NCBI GenBank assembly: GCA_015058045.1 | Contig: SVDC01000014.1 | Location: 1 to 64,000 of the forward strand | Length of the DNA stretch: 64,000 nt | Direction of reading: 5' to 3' | Origin: Cellulosilyticum sp. | GTDB lineage: Bacteria > Bacillota > Clostridia > Lachnospirales > Cellulosilyticaceae | In this document: in pieces, positions 54,973 to 64,000 of the stretch | How the letters are laid out: the number at the start of each line of letters is the position of its first letter | Numbering within the stretch: the stretch's first letter is position 1 | Notes under the pieces: model-generated | The model's input: the letters and a program-made list of their open reading frames with translations, nothing else | What the model was told of the DNA's origin: nothing | Database searches by the model: none | Position numbers and translations under genes: made by a program

Positions 54973-55860
54973 TTATAATTCTGATATCTTAATCAGTGCC
55001 TCCAATACTAGTTTAGGCTCTGTTAAATGAATATAATGGGTACTTTTTTGTGCTTGAATCCAGTAGGATCTTTCACTAAAAGTTAAGTATTCTTTCATTA
55101 TATTCTGCCACATCTCTTCTATTTTTTCTGCAAACTCCCTTGTGTTATTTCCAAATTGCATATTTTCCTGTATAGCTAATTCAGAAGAATGGGTTACAAG
55201 TACAAGTGGAATATTGGGGAAATTCTCTTTTGAAGATAAAGGGCTTACAATTCTTTCTACATGTGCTGTTTGATACTCCGCTAGTGCAGTATCTGCATGA
55301 ATTACCTTATCACAACTTCCAAGTATATCATTTATTTCTTCCTGACTATAATCTTTGTAATAATAAAATGGTGGTGCATTTTTCAATAACTTCTTTGCCA
55401 GAAAACCCATTTTCAAATTTGCCATTGTTCTCATAATCTTAAAATTACTACTTTTATCAACACCTGATCTTTTATATTCCTTATCTGATAAACACTCTTT
55501 AAATTTATTATCTTTTGCCGACAATGGATCTAACAAAACAAGTCCCTTCACCATTTCAGGGTATAAACGACAAAATTGCTGTGCATATAACCCACCTTGT
55601 GAATGGGCTACGAATATTAATTGCTCCATATGGTTTACCTCATCTAACAAATCATGAAGCTCACTTGCAATATTTATAGGTGTCCTTTCATTTATTGATT
55701 GTTCACTCTTATTAATACCAGCTCGTTCATAAAGAAGCACACCATAATGATTTTTCAGTTGATTAACCATAGGAATCCATTCACTTAAACATGAACCAAG
55801 CCCCATTTCAACCACAATACCTACAGGTTTATTCCCAAATACTTTATAGTAGTGTTTCAC
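54973..55860 (-). CDS. Alpha/beta hydrolase
   Basis: A 295-residue alpha/beta-hydrolase-fold protein. The nucleophile is Ser87 in VAHSQGG, and the oxyanion region is EMGLGSCLSEW (18-28). A lid region around 125-190 follows, and the catalytic His is probably in THYIHLTEP near the C terminus. Substrate unknown; likely an esterase. It overlaps the MarR gene by 4 nt (ATGA), so MarR probably senses or controls its substrate (inference). Confidence 0.87.
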   Translation of the reverse strand: MKHYYKVFGNKPVGIVVEMGLGSCLSEWIPMVNQLKNHYGVLLYERAGINKSEQSINERTPINIASELHDLLDEVNHMEQLIFVAHSQGGLYAQQFCRLYPEMVKGLVLLDPLSAKDNKFKECLSDKEYKRSGVDKSSNFKIMRTMANLKMGFLAKKLLKNAPPFYYYKDYSQEEINDILGSCDKVIHADTALAEYQTAHVERIVSPLSSKENFPNIPLVLVTHSSELAIQENMQFGNNTREFAEKIEEMWQNIMKEYLTFSERSYWIQAQKSTHYIHLTEPKLVLEALIKISEL

Positions 55861-56291
55861 AAATCGGCCCTCCTTCTTTTTATTAATTTAGCTAAATCCC
55901 TTTGATCCTCTTCTGACCATCTCTTCACCAAGGATTCTAAAAATACTGCTTCATATCCTTTATGTTCACTGTTGGCTTTTATTCCTTTTTCCGTTAAACA
56001 CAGAAATTGCTCTCTCTTATCATTTTCATTCTGCCTCCGAGTAATATATCCCCTTTTTACAAGACGAGAAACCGCTGTAACAACTGTAGTCTTAGGCACA
56101 TTAAGACGAGCACTAATCTCTTTTGCTGTAAGGTTAGTAGTATTATCTAGCATATCTAAAATGCTAATATCCTGTTTACAAAGCGCAAGCAAATTAGTAT
56201 ACTCCCCTTCATCAAAAATTTTTTGATTGACGGCAATCAATTCGTGCATGAGTTCTGAAATTTGTTGTTTAAGTTCGCTTTTTGAGTTCAT
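55857..56291 (-). CDS. MarR family transcriptional regulator
   Basis: A regulator of 144 residues with the winged-helix core LTAKEISARLNVPKTTVV and the basic wing KRGYITRRQNENDKR. ATG 56291 is preferred (GGAGG 4 nt away); a second ATG three bases upstream is an alternative. It is co-transcribed with the hydrolase gene and probably autoregulates. Confidence 0.88.
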   Translation of the reverse strand: MNSKSELKQQISELMHELIAVNQKIFDEGEYTNLLALCKQDISILDMLDNTTNLTAKEISARLNVPKTTVVTAVSRLVKRGYITRRQNENDKREQFLCLTEKGIKANSEHKGYEAVFLESLVKRWSEEDQRDLAKLIKRRRADL

Positions 56292-56327
56292 CATTCCTCC
56301 ACAAAATAGAACGTATGTCATCCTATA

Positions 56328-56356
56328 ATTATGATTAGAATTTTCAGATTTGTCAA
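56328..56356 (-). promoter_or_regulatory. Promoter of the marR-hydrolase operon
   Basis: Minus-strand TTGACA (56351-56356), 17-bp spacer, CATAAT (56328-56333). AT-rich half-sites around the -10 (AATCATAATTAT) would suit MarR autoregulation. Confidence 0.75.
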
Positions 56357-56381
56357 CTTTTAATTCAAATACCTCTACTTC

Positions 56382-56417
56382 AAAAAAGGCTATAGCTAGT
56401 ATATACTGGCTATAGCC
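56382..56417 (-). terminator. Terminator of the addB-addA-HAD-lipoprotein operon
   Basis: On the minus strand GGCTATAGCC and AGCTATAGCC pair around AGTATATACT, followed by TTTTTT. Confidence 0.85.
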
Positions 56418-56447
56418 CTCTTAATTTAGATAGAATGCATTTTAACT

Positions 56448-57071
56448 TTATTTATCTGTCGGATAAATATCTAATGAAATATTGTTTTCATAGTATGTTA
56501 AATCGTAAGTCAATTTTTCATCATACCAATTACGATTTTGTCTACCTGCAACACCTAAGTAACGTTCAATTGTAGATTCTCCATATAACTGAGTTAATGT
56601 GTTAATGAAGTTTTCTTTAGTTGTTTCAATATCATCTGCTTTTAAAATAACAAAACTTACATAGTTTACAACTTGATCAGTATCATTAAAAATAACCTCT
56701 ACTCTAGCCGTTTCAGCTAAGTACTCTACTTTATAGTATTTAACTAATAAAATGTCTGTGTCCTCAAGGTTTTGAACATTAACTGGTTCCCCTAAAATAG
56801 CATCCACTTCTGCTGCTGTTTTTCCAATTAAAGAAGCTAAATCTTGAATTTGCTTAGTTGCTGTTTTCTTATTTTCTTCTACAGGATCCACTTCTGCTTT
56901 TTCTTCAGTGATTTCTTCCTCTGTTTTAGCTAATTCCTGTACATCTTCTTGTGTTTGAGCTTCATTAGTTGCTGTTTCAACTGATGTACTTACACTTTCC
57001 TGTGTCTGTCCACACCCTACTAATGTTGCTAAGCTCACAAATCCTATTACCATAAACTTGTTTATATTCAT
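56448..57071 (-). CDS. Putative lipoprotein of unknown function
   Basis: A 207-residue lipoprotein: signal peptide with lipobox LVGC (Cys20), a Glu/Thr-rich linker (20-72), then a folded domain (75-205) whose beginning (LIGKTAAEVDAILGEPVNV) resembles small SmpA/OmlA-like or BLIP-like helix-strand units. It starts directly after the HAD gene stop with no gap, as last gene of the operon. Role unknown. Confidence 0.8.
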   Translation of the reverse strand: MNINKFMVIGFVSLATLVGCGQTQESVSTSVETATNEAQTQEDVQELAKTEEEITEEKAEVDPVEENKKTATKQIQDLASLIGKTAAEVDAILGEPVNVQNLEDTDILLVKYYKVEYLAETARVEVIFNDTDQVVNYVSFVILKADDIETTKENFINTLTQLYGESTIERYLGVAGRQNRNWYDEKLTYDLTYYENNISLDIYPTDK

Positions 57072-57848
57072 CTAAATAATCTCCTTAATTTTTTCAATCA
57101 CACCATTTTCATCATTACCTTTGGCACTAAAGCGAGCCACCTCTTTTAAACGAGGATGGGCATTAGCCATTGCATAACTATGATAAGCATTTTGAAGCAT
57201 TTCTAAATCATTGAGATAATCTCCAAACACCATGGTTTCCTCATAAGTAATACCTAATTTTTTTTGAATATCCTGAATAGCTGTGCCTTTATTCACACCT
57301 TTTGCCATCATATCAATCCATATTTCCCCGGCAATACAAACTTGCGCCTCATCTTCAAATTTCTTAAAAGCAGGGTAGCTATGTGTTTCAGCCCCTCTAA
57401 AGTCACACATAGTTACCTTTAAAATATCCCCTTCTACTTTTAATAAATCTTTTACCATTTCATTTTTTACATAATATTTATTGACTTCATTTATAAATGG
57501 TGCATGAGCATTTTCAATATAGGCACCTTTACTAGTTGCCAAAATAATATCCAATCCCAATTCACGTCCATGCCAAATGAGCTTATGGGCAATTTTCTTA
57601 TCTAAAGGATGGACAGCTAACTCTTTTCCCTTATACACAATATAAGTTCCATTTTCTGCGATGAAAAGCATTTGATTGCTGATTTCTTTAAAACTCTCTA
57701 ATAAAGTAAAGTATTGTCTGCCACTAGCTGCTGCAAATACAATCTCTTTTTTTCTAAGTTCTTCAAAGATTTCAATAAAATCATAAGGCAATTGCCCATG
57801 ACTATCTAATAACGTGCCATCCATGTCGGTCGCAATTAATTTAATCAT
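57072..57848 (-). CDS. Cof-type HAD-IIB family phosphatase
   Basis: A 258-residue HAD hydrolase of the Cof/IIB type. Motif I is ATDMDGTLLD with nucleophile Asp8 and acid/base Asp10; motif II Ser in AAASGR; motif IV GDYLNDLEM. The IIB cap spans about 80-185. Family members dephosphorylate sugar phosphates, FMN or PLP; the substrate here cannot be named. It lies 22 bp after addA. Confidence 0.92.
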   Translation of the reverse strand: MIKLIATDMDGTLLDSHGQLPYDFIEIFEELRKKEIVFAAASGRQYFTLLESFKEISNQMLFIAENGTYIVYKGKELAVHPLDKKIAHKLIWHGRELGLDIILATSKGAYIENAHAPFINEVNKYYVKNEMVKDLLKVEGDILKVTMCDFRGAETHSYPAFKKFEDEAQVCIAGEIWIDMMAKGVNKGTAIQDIQKKLGITYEETMVFGDYLNDLEMLQNAYHSYAMANAHPRLKEVARFSAKGNDENGVIEKIKEII

Positions 57849-57870
57849 GTTAGTCTATATCCTCCTGAAG

Positions 57871-60800
57871 TTATAAATGCATCCACTCATTGATATTATA
57901 CAAGTAGATGTACTGATGGGCAACTGAAATCTTCGTGATATCCTCTAATGCCATAGCATAAAAGGCTAATTGTTTTTGATAACGTGCTCTTATTTTCGCT
58001 TTAGAGGCTTCTATATTATTGCGGTCTATATAATCTGTTTTGTAGTCTACCAGTGTGATACCTTCTTCGTCTATATAGTACGCATCAATAACCCCTTGAA
58101 TTAAAATTTCCTCATCTTCTGGATAAGTATCATCTACTAAAGACGCCTTGGCTAAATAAATAAAAGCCTTTTCTTTTTCTATATATTGTGCCTTTCTCAT
58201 TTTTTCAATCACAACCGATTGACTCATTTGGGCTAATTGCTTAGGGCGTACCACTTCTAAAACTTCTGGCTCTAATTTCTTTTCTAAAATTAAACGATCT
58301 AGCTCCCTAGCAATTTCCTCTTCCTCTTTAAACTTTAAATAGTCTAAATGTTCAAAGACGCTATGAATCAATGTTCCGCGTCTTGCACCACTTGTTACTT
58401 CAGGTGACTTAATAAAACTTGGAGCAGGTGTTTCTATTTCATCTTCAAAAAGTTTAAGGTCATAATAATCTTCACTTACATTTTGCTGTTTTCTCTTAAT
58501 TTCCGAAACTGAAACTTTAGTCGGTAATAAAACAGCTTCATTATGCGCATATTGATAACTTAAACGCCTACTTATTTCCTCTTTATAATCACTGTAGCTT
58601 ATCTCACTATCCCAGTGGACTAGCTTTTCTTTTTTATCCTCTGCATCTATTTGTTGTAATGTTTGCAATGCACCTAATGCTTCTTTTTTCCACACTTTCA
58701 CTTGCCATTTAGACTGACCTTCAAATACATAATCCATCTGACTTTCACCTGCTACATTTCTAAAGAAATCTACATCCCTATGGGCATACAAGCTCATACC
58801 AATCCAGTTCAGGTAAGAACTATAACGTTTAACCCCTAGTGCCATAATCTCTTTATCCCTACGACTAGCAAATAGACGCCATTTTACTGCCATATCTTCT
58901 ATATTGGGCACTGTTCCTGTAATAAAAAGCTTTTCTTTTGCACGGGTTAAGGCCACATAAAGAACACGCATTTCTTCTGAAGTATTTTCCATTTTAATTT
59001 GCTGCTTAATCGCTAATTTAGGTAGTGTTGGATATTTTACATAGCTTTCTGTATCCACATAATCAGGTGCAAGCCCCAATTCACTATGCATCAGCACCTC
59101 GTTTTTTAAATCGCTTTGATTAAAACGTTTACCTGCATCACATAAAAAGACTACGCTAAACTCTAATCCTTTACTTTTATGAATACTCATAATACGTACT
59201 AGATTTTCATTAGAACCTACTAACTTCGCTTCTTTTAACCCTTCCGGCGTTTGGCTAAGCTTATCTAAATACTGCAAGAAGCCAAAGAGTTTGCCATGAT
59301 TAGTATTTTCATATTCTGAAGCATAGTTTTTCAGTAAATCTAAATTCGCTTTTTTCTTTTCTCCTGCTGGAAGCATAGAAGTATAGCGATAATAGCCAGT
59401 TTCTACATATAACCTTGCAATGAGTTCTTCCGTCTTAAGTTCACTACTTTCTACGCGATAGTCTTCTAATTGTTTCATAAATCTACTTAATCTATGATCT
59501 TCTTCTAAACTAGCCACATATACGCTAAGGGCTTCATAGAAACAACCTTCTTCAGAAGCCTTACGAATATAAACTAGCTCATCCAAGCTAATACCTACAA
59601 TAGGCGAACGTAAAACGGTAATTAGAGGAATATCTTGTAGTGGATTATCAATGATTTTAAGAAGGCTCATCATAGTCTGTATTTCTATAGCCTCAAAGAA
59701 ATTACTACTGATTTCTGCATAAGCTCCAATCCCCTTACTCATCAGTGCATTTTCAAAAATACTTGCTTTATTAGAAGGGGCACGTAGTAAAATCACAATA
59801 TCTTTTGGTTCTACCTTACGATATACTCCTAGCTCCTTATCATAAATATGGGTTGGATTCCCTTTTCCACTTAAAAGCTCATGTATGAGCTGAGCCACCA
59901 TTAAGGCCTCACATTCCACGCCTTTTAAAGCCTCTAATCCTGTTTCATCTTCCATTTCTTCTGCTTCATCAGTTTCTAAAATATGCAGTTCAATAGCATC
60001 TGAAATTGCTCCTTCAGGTAAAGCCTCTGGTTCTCCCTCACAATAGTGATTACCTATTTTTAACTTAGCAAAGTCATCATACTCTAGCTCTCCAACCTCG
60101 AGGCTCATCACTTGCTCAAAAATGTCATTAGTACCTTCCAATACATTTTTACGGCTTCTAAAGTTTTGAGAAAGGTCAATACAAACATTCTCAGCTTGAC
60201 TTTGTTCATGCCCTTGATGTTTTACCCAATTTTGATATTTCTCTGCGAAAATGAGGGGATTCGCTAATCTAAAGCGATAAATACTTTGTTTCATATCCCC
60301 TACCATAAAACGTGTTGGCCCTTCTTCTTTATCTCCCTCTGCTACAGCTTTTAATAAGGTTTCTTGTACTGTATTACTATCTTGATATTCATCGATATAG
60401 ACTTCCTCGTAAAATTGGCTGAGTTCTTTGGCTACTTCTGTATAAGCAATGCTATCAACTTGTCCTTTTTCATTAAAGATTGGCTCTATTAATAGCTCCA
60501 AACATAAATGTTCCAAGTCATTATAGTCCACTATGCCTGCTTCTTGCTTTGCAATTGTATAATGCTCCTCAAATGCCTCAATAACATTTACTAAAGCTTC
60601 CATCAAGTGCCCAACTTTAGGAAGCTGAGTTAAAAGTTTTTCATCTTTAACATACGCTAAATCCTCTTGTAACCCTTTGATAACGTCCTTGGCTAAATCA
60701 CGATAGCCTTTCACCTGCTCTTTAAGGGCAGGATCACACTCTTGTTTTTTACGAGATAATGGTACAAAACTAATGCTATTAATAGCAGTGATCATTTCTT

Positions 60801-61623
60801 CTAAGATTTGGTCCTCTTGAACCCGATTTAAATAAGCTTCATCACTTTCAATAGCTTCCTTATAAAGCTCTGGTCCATTTCCTACTTCGCATAACGCTCT
60901 GGCTTTCTCATAAATCTTCTTAAGGTCTGCTACTGTACTCTGTATTTGCTTTTTAAAACTTTCTGCCCAAGGCATTTCATTAATGGATATATAGGGCGCT
61001 TTAAGCTTTTGGACTTGTTCTTTTAACCAAATACTAGGGAAAGGTGTACTCTTTGAAAAGGTATCCACTTCTAAAATAAGATTTTTTAGTCCCTCTAATC
61101 CTTGTACATTTCCATAAACCTCTGCCAGTTCTAAAAATGCCTCATTTCCTTCATCTAAGTAGTTCTCCATTAATTCTTCCAAAATTTCACTACGCATCAT
61201 ACTCAGTTCCGCTTCACTACCTACTTTAATATTAGGATCAATTTCTAAACGATTAAAGTAAGACTTAATGGTCTTTAAACAAAAGGAGTGAATGGTAGAA
61301 ATAGAGGCTTGTGGTACTAATGCCATTTGGCGCTCTAGGTACTCTAACATCTCGGCATTTTTCTCTGGCTCATCGGATAATTCATTCATAACCTGAGAGA
61401 GTTTACTTGTGATACGCTCCTTCATTTCCTGAGCCGCTGCACTGGTAAAGGTCACAATCAAAAACCGATCTAATTCTATAGGCTTTTCACCGCCCGTCCC
61501 AATAATTCGATTCAAAACACGTTCTGTTAAAACAGCAGTTTTCCCTGAACCTGCTGCCGCTGAAACTAGGATATTAGCATCTCTTTGGTCAATAGCTGCT
61601 TGTTGCATTGTGGTCCATGCCAT
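57871..61623 (-). CDS. addA: AddA helicase-nuclease subunit
   Basis: A 1250-residue AddA, the UvrD-like helicase plus nuclease of the AddAB enzyme that processes double-strand ends for recombination. Walker A AAGSGKTAVL (from 23), Walker B region YIDEYQDSN, motif IV-VI stretches such as MSIHKSKGLEFSVVF and VALTRAKEKLF, and the C-terminal RecB-like nuclease with Asp1180 and Asp1193-Tyr-Lys1195 (DYKTD). Its ATG follows the addB stop immediately (TAAATG). Confidence 0.97.
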   Translation of the reverse strand: MAWTTMQQAAIDQRDANILVSAAAGSGKTAVLTERVLNRIIGTGGEKPIELDRFLIVTFTSAAAQEMKERITSKLSQVMNELSDEPEKNAEMLEYLERQMALVPQASISTIHSFCLKTIKSYFNRLEIDPNIKVGSEAELSMMRSEILEELMENYLDEGNEAFLELAEVYGNVQGLEGLKNLILEVDTFSKSTPFPSIWLKEQVQKLKAPYISINEMPWAESFKKQIQSTVADLKKIYEKARALCEVGNGPELYKEAIESDEAYLNRVQEDQILEEMITAINSISFVPLSRKKQECDPALKEQVKGYRDLAKDVIKGLQEDLAYVKDEKLLTQLPKVGHLMEALVNVIEAFEEHYTIAKQEAGIVDYNDLEHLCLELLIEPIFNEKGQVDSIAYTEVAKELSQFYEEVYIDEYQDSNTVQETLLKAVAEGDKEEGPTRFMVGDMKQSIYRFRLANPLIFAEKYQNWVKHQGHEQSQAENVCIDLSQNFRSRKNVLEGTNDIFEQVMSLEVGELEYDDFAKLKIGNHYCEGEPEALPEGAISDAIELHILETDEAEEMEDETGLEALKGVECEALMVAQLIHELLSGKGNPTHIYDKELGVYRKVEPKDIVILLRAPSNKASIFENALMSKGIGAYAEISSNFFEAIEIQTMMSLLKIIDNPLQDIPLITVLRSPIVGISLDELVYIRKASEEGCFYEALSVYVASLEEDHRLSRFMKQLEDYRVESSELKTEELIARLYVETGYYRYTSMLPAGEKKKANLDLLKNYASEYENTNHGKLFGFLQYLDKLSQTPEGLKEAKLVGSNENLVRIMSIHKSKGLEFSVVFLCDAGKRFNQSDLKNEVLMHSELGLAPDYVDTESYVKYPTLPKLAIKQQIKMENTSEEMRVLYVALTRAKEKLFITGTVPNIEDMAVKWRLFASRRDKEIMALGVKRYSSYLNWIGMSLYAHRDVDFFRNVAGESQMDYVFEGQSKWQVKVWKKEALGALQTLQQIDAEDKKEKLVHWDSEISYSDYKEEISRRLSYQYAHNEAVLLPTKVSVSEIKRKQQNVSEDYYDLKLFEDEIETPAPSFIKSPEVTSGARRGTLIHSVFEHLDYLKFKEEEEIARELDRLILEKKLEPEVLEVVRPKQLAQMSQSVVIEKMRKAQYIEKEKAFIYLAKASLVDDTYPEDEEILIQGVIDAYYIDEEGITLVDYKTDYIDRNNIEASKAKIRARYQKQLAFYAMALEDITKISVAHQYIYLYNINEWMHL

Positions 61624-64000
61624 TTAGTTCCCCTCCTTTTCGGCTTTTCTAACTTCTTCAAATGACTGGCTTTCTAAAGCCTTCCATACCTCATCACGAC
61701 TTAATTTGTCTAGATTTTCATAACAGTTATCTGGCATTTCTTCATTAAACTGACACACTGTATGGTAAATACAATAATCACATGGATTTTTACCATTTAA
61801 TTGATAAGGTTTTACGCTCACCTTACCTTCCATAATATCTTTTCCTAAGCCCTTAATGGTACTTAAAATATGACGTTCTAGCTCTTTAAATTGCTCTTTA
61901 GTCGCCACAGAAGAACCTTTTTTAAGGCTACCATCTTTATTAACGCTTACTGGAATGGTACTTCCTGATCCACTTTTATCTAGTGCATCAATAACTTCTC
62001 TGTTATCTAACGCCAAACCAGAAAGTTTAAATTGTTTAAGTCCACTAGCTTCAATTTCTTCTTCCCCCATTCCAACCTTATAACTCACATAAGGATTCGT
62101 AATATGGAAGTAGAATACCCCTCCTGCTTCATATTCCGGATGCTTTTCTAAATAAGCATCTAGGTAAAGTAGAAGTTGAAGCTGAAGACCATAGTATACC
62201 TCTACTAAATTAAAGTTCTTTTGACCCGACTTATAATCTAGGATCTTTACATACTGCTCTTGTGGTCCCTTATAAAAGACATCTACACGGTCAATGGTTC
62301 CTTTAATTTCAATCTGTCTTTCTTCATCTATATTAATACGAATGGGTGGGAAGCCATAGCCTTCTCCAAAACTAATTTCATAACCTTCAGGGGTAAATGC
62401 CCCATTGTATAAATGGCTGGTTAAAGCTTTTACCGCACGTCCTGTCATCTTTTCTACTTTTGAAGCCGTAAATTTAAAACGTCCTGTTTCTCTTTGTGCT
62501 GTGCTAACCTGACTAATCGCATGAGTAGTTGCTTTTTGAACACCTAATTTCATTTCTTCTGGCGTTGCAGTCGTCCATGTTTTCCCTAGACTTTCAAGCT
62601 CTTTCGGATATTGTTCTAATGCCGCATGGAATAAAGTCCCAACCTTAGCACGATCTAAGTTAAAGAGCTTACGCTCTGAGGCTTTTAAGCCGTAACGCAT
62701 AAAGTAGCAACATGCACATTGTCTAAAGTTTTCTAGCTGTGAAATACTTGTCTTAAGCTGATTACCATATAACAATTTTGTAGTTTCTGGCTGAAGATAG
62801 TGCTGCTGATTGGTATAAAACAAATAATCCGTTAAAATATTGATGCGCTCTTTCCACTGTTCTTCCTGCTTAAACCAGCTTAAGGCATCTTGCCATACAC
62901 CTTCTTCATTTCTACCTTCCACATATTCTCTAAGCATACTCCCTACATAACCTAATGCTGGAAGGGGCTTTTCAATATTTTTTAATACATCCTCTTGTGT
63001 TTCAACAACTTCCTTAAAGAGTTTCTTTAACTTAAAGTAAACTAAAGAAGGTCTAAGCATTTTTCCATTTTCATCTGCTAAGGCGGCTGAAATATAAAGC
63101 TTATGCGTTGCTCTTGTTAAGATCGTATAAATACTAAATTGCGCACCATAAAGCGGCTGTCTAATAAGTAGGTCACTTAGTCTCCCTTTAGGTCCCCCTA
63201 CATTTTCACAAATTTGACCTAGTGTCATCTTATCCATATCTGAGAAAATAGTAGCCGTTTCTTCTATCTTTGGAATGAGCCCTTCATTAGTTCCTAAAAT
63301 AAAACAGGCTTTTAAACGTGGCAACCTTGTTCGATCAATAGAACCAATCATAACCTGATCTTGTGCAGGTGGAATCACGCCCATTTTAATATAAGAAAAG
63401 CTTGTTTCCAAAATACGTCTATAGGTTAATAGGTTCATTTCTTCTTCCCCTAAAATATCTACTAGACGTTCAAATACTTCCATTACCTTACCCCACATTT
63501 GGGTATTTTCTAATTCTAGAAGACGGTTATCAGAAGCTTTACTTTTTTCAATAAGGTTTTGCAACGTCTGATACGCCCCTATATCCTCTAAGAAATAATA
63601 CATGGCTTTTGTTAAATCTAGCACATGATAAACCCCTGATTTCTTAGCTGACTCTAGATGCCCTTCCAACGCCATAATAGGCGCAAGTACTGCTTCTCGT
63701 ATCTGATTAATAGCTGCCTGCTTTGTTTCATCCTTCTCAAAGTGCCATGGATTTTGCCATTTTTTCTTACCCTTAATGCCATAAGCTAAAAGATAGTTTT
63801 CTAATTGATCAATATCTTCTTTAGAAATTGGCAACATATATGTTCTAAGAAGTCCCATTATACTCTTATAGCTATAAGAACTGGTAAGTACCTCTAGAAC
63901 ATTTTCAATAGCTGCTACCAAACTATTGGTATGAATATTTCGTTTCACATCTAAGAAATAAGGGATTTCATATTCTTTAAAGATACTTTCTAGTTGCGTT
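61624..64000 (-). CDS. addB: AddB helicase/exonuclease subunit (5' end beyond window)
   Basis: About 791 codons of AddB are visible and the reading frame stays open to the right edge; the conserved IPYFLDVKRNIHTNSLV lies just inside the window, so the GTG at 63948 is internal, not the start. The C-terminal nuclease has VKILDYKSG, and the iron-sulfur cluster cysteines are visible as a Cys in FRQCACCYF and the late CDYCIYHTVC. AddB normally has about 1150 residues, so roughly a third is missing. It is the upstream gene of the add operon. Confidence 0.96.
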   Translation of the reverse strand, partial: TQLESIFKEYEIPYFLDVKRNIHTNSLVAAIENVLEVLTSSYSYKSIMGLLRTYMLPISKEDIDQLENYLLAYGIKGKKKWQNPWHFEKDETKQAAINQIREAVLAPIMALEGHLESAKKSGVYHVLDLTKAMYYFLEDIGAYQTLQNLIEKSKASDNRLLELENTQMWGKVMEVFERLVDILGEEEMNLLTYRRILETSFSYIKMGVIPPAQDQVMIGSIDRTRLPRLKACFILGTNEGLIPKIEETATIFSDMDKMTLGQICENVGGPKGRLSDLLIRQPLYGAQFSIYTILTRATHKLYISAALADENGKMLRPSLVYFKLKKLFKEVVETQEDVLKNIEKPLPALGYVGSMLREYVEGRNEEGVWQDALSWFKQEEQWKERINILTDYLFYTNQQHYLQPETTKLLYGNQLKTSISQLENFRQCACCYFMRYGLKASERKLFNLDRAKVGTLFHAALEQYPKELESLGKTWTTATPEEMKLGVQKATTHAISQVSTAQRETGRFKFTASKVEKMTGRAVKALTSHLYNGAFTPEGYEISFGEGYGFPPIRINIDEERQIEIKGTIDRVDVFYKGPQEQYVKILDYKSGQKNFNLVEVYYGLQLQLLLYLDAYLEKHPEYEAGGVFYFHITNPYVSYKVGMGEEEIEASGLKQFKLSGLALDNREVIDALDKSGSGSTIPVSVNKDGSLKKGSSVATKEQFKELERHILSTIKGLGKDIMEGKVSVKPYQLNGKNPCDYCIYHTVCQFNEEMPDNCYENLDKLSRDEVWKALESQSFEEVRKAEKEGN

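Noticed and set aside
63948..64000. GTG at 63948 as the addB start
   Set aside because: The frame is open upstream to the edge and encodes conserved AddB sequence (IPYFLD), so the gene is truncated by the window.

Overview
The window is low-GC bacterial DNA from an anaerobic, endospore-forming member of the Clostridia. This rests on SleC and Csp germination proteins, an alpha/beta-type SASP, a CotE-like coat protein, class III NrdD/NrdG, a T-box leader, GGAGG-type ribosome binding sites and U-tailed terminators. The combination would suit Lachnospiraceae/Cellulosilyticum-like organisms, but the species cannot be fixed from the sequence. About 53 protein genes are supported. No rRNA, tRNA, CRISPR array, insertion sequence or prophage was seen.

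Left part (1-10.7 kb): a GGGtGRT-family protein (cut by the left edge) with a NifU/IscU-like scaffold protein; a secreted M16C metallopeptidase; the spore cortex-lytic enzyme SleC; and a three-gene MacB/FtsX-type ABC system (ATPase, secreted multi-domain protein, permease).

10.7-18.3 kb is the most unusual part. Four subtilisin-like genes of the clostridial Csp type lie in one tight operon. Three keep the Asp/His/Ser triad. The fourth (786 aa) has lost all three catalytic residues and the oxyanion Asn, and its long N-terminal extension resembles a second, shrunken subtilase core. With SleC about 5 kb away, this looks like a germination protease cascade with a pseudoprotease partner. An intrinsic terminator sits directly in front of the first gene.

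18.5-34.9 kb: a DnaQ-like exonuclease; nrdDG behind a probable NrdR tandem operator; a DMT-type permease; asnA under an Asn-specific T-box; ung; a proline/glycine-repeat protein; cysK with a CymR-type Rrf2 regulator; YitT; a DUF4340 protein; a degenerate HD-GYP protein; murI; an NhaC antiporter; and a VanY-like carboxypeptidase.

35-44 kb is envelope-related: NfeD-like protein plus flotillin, a PpiC/PrsA-type lipoprotein foldase, a histidine kinase/response regulator pair, HtrA, and a PutP-type symporter. A solitary PemK/MazF-like protein bounded by long perfect inverted repeats follows. Then come two tandem NCS2 purine permeases, truA, small proteins, a SASP, htpG, a CotE-like peroxiredoxin-chitinase fusion whose peroxidatic Cys is replaced by Arg, an LspA-like protein, a MarR/hydrolase pair, and the addB-addA-HAD-lipoprotein operon. 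addB is cut by the right edge.
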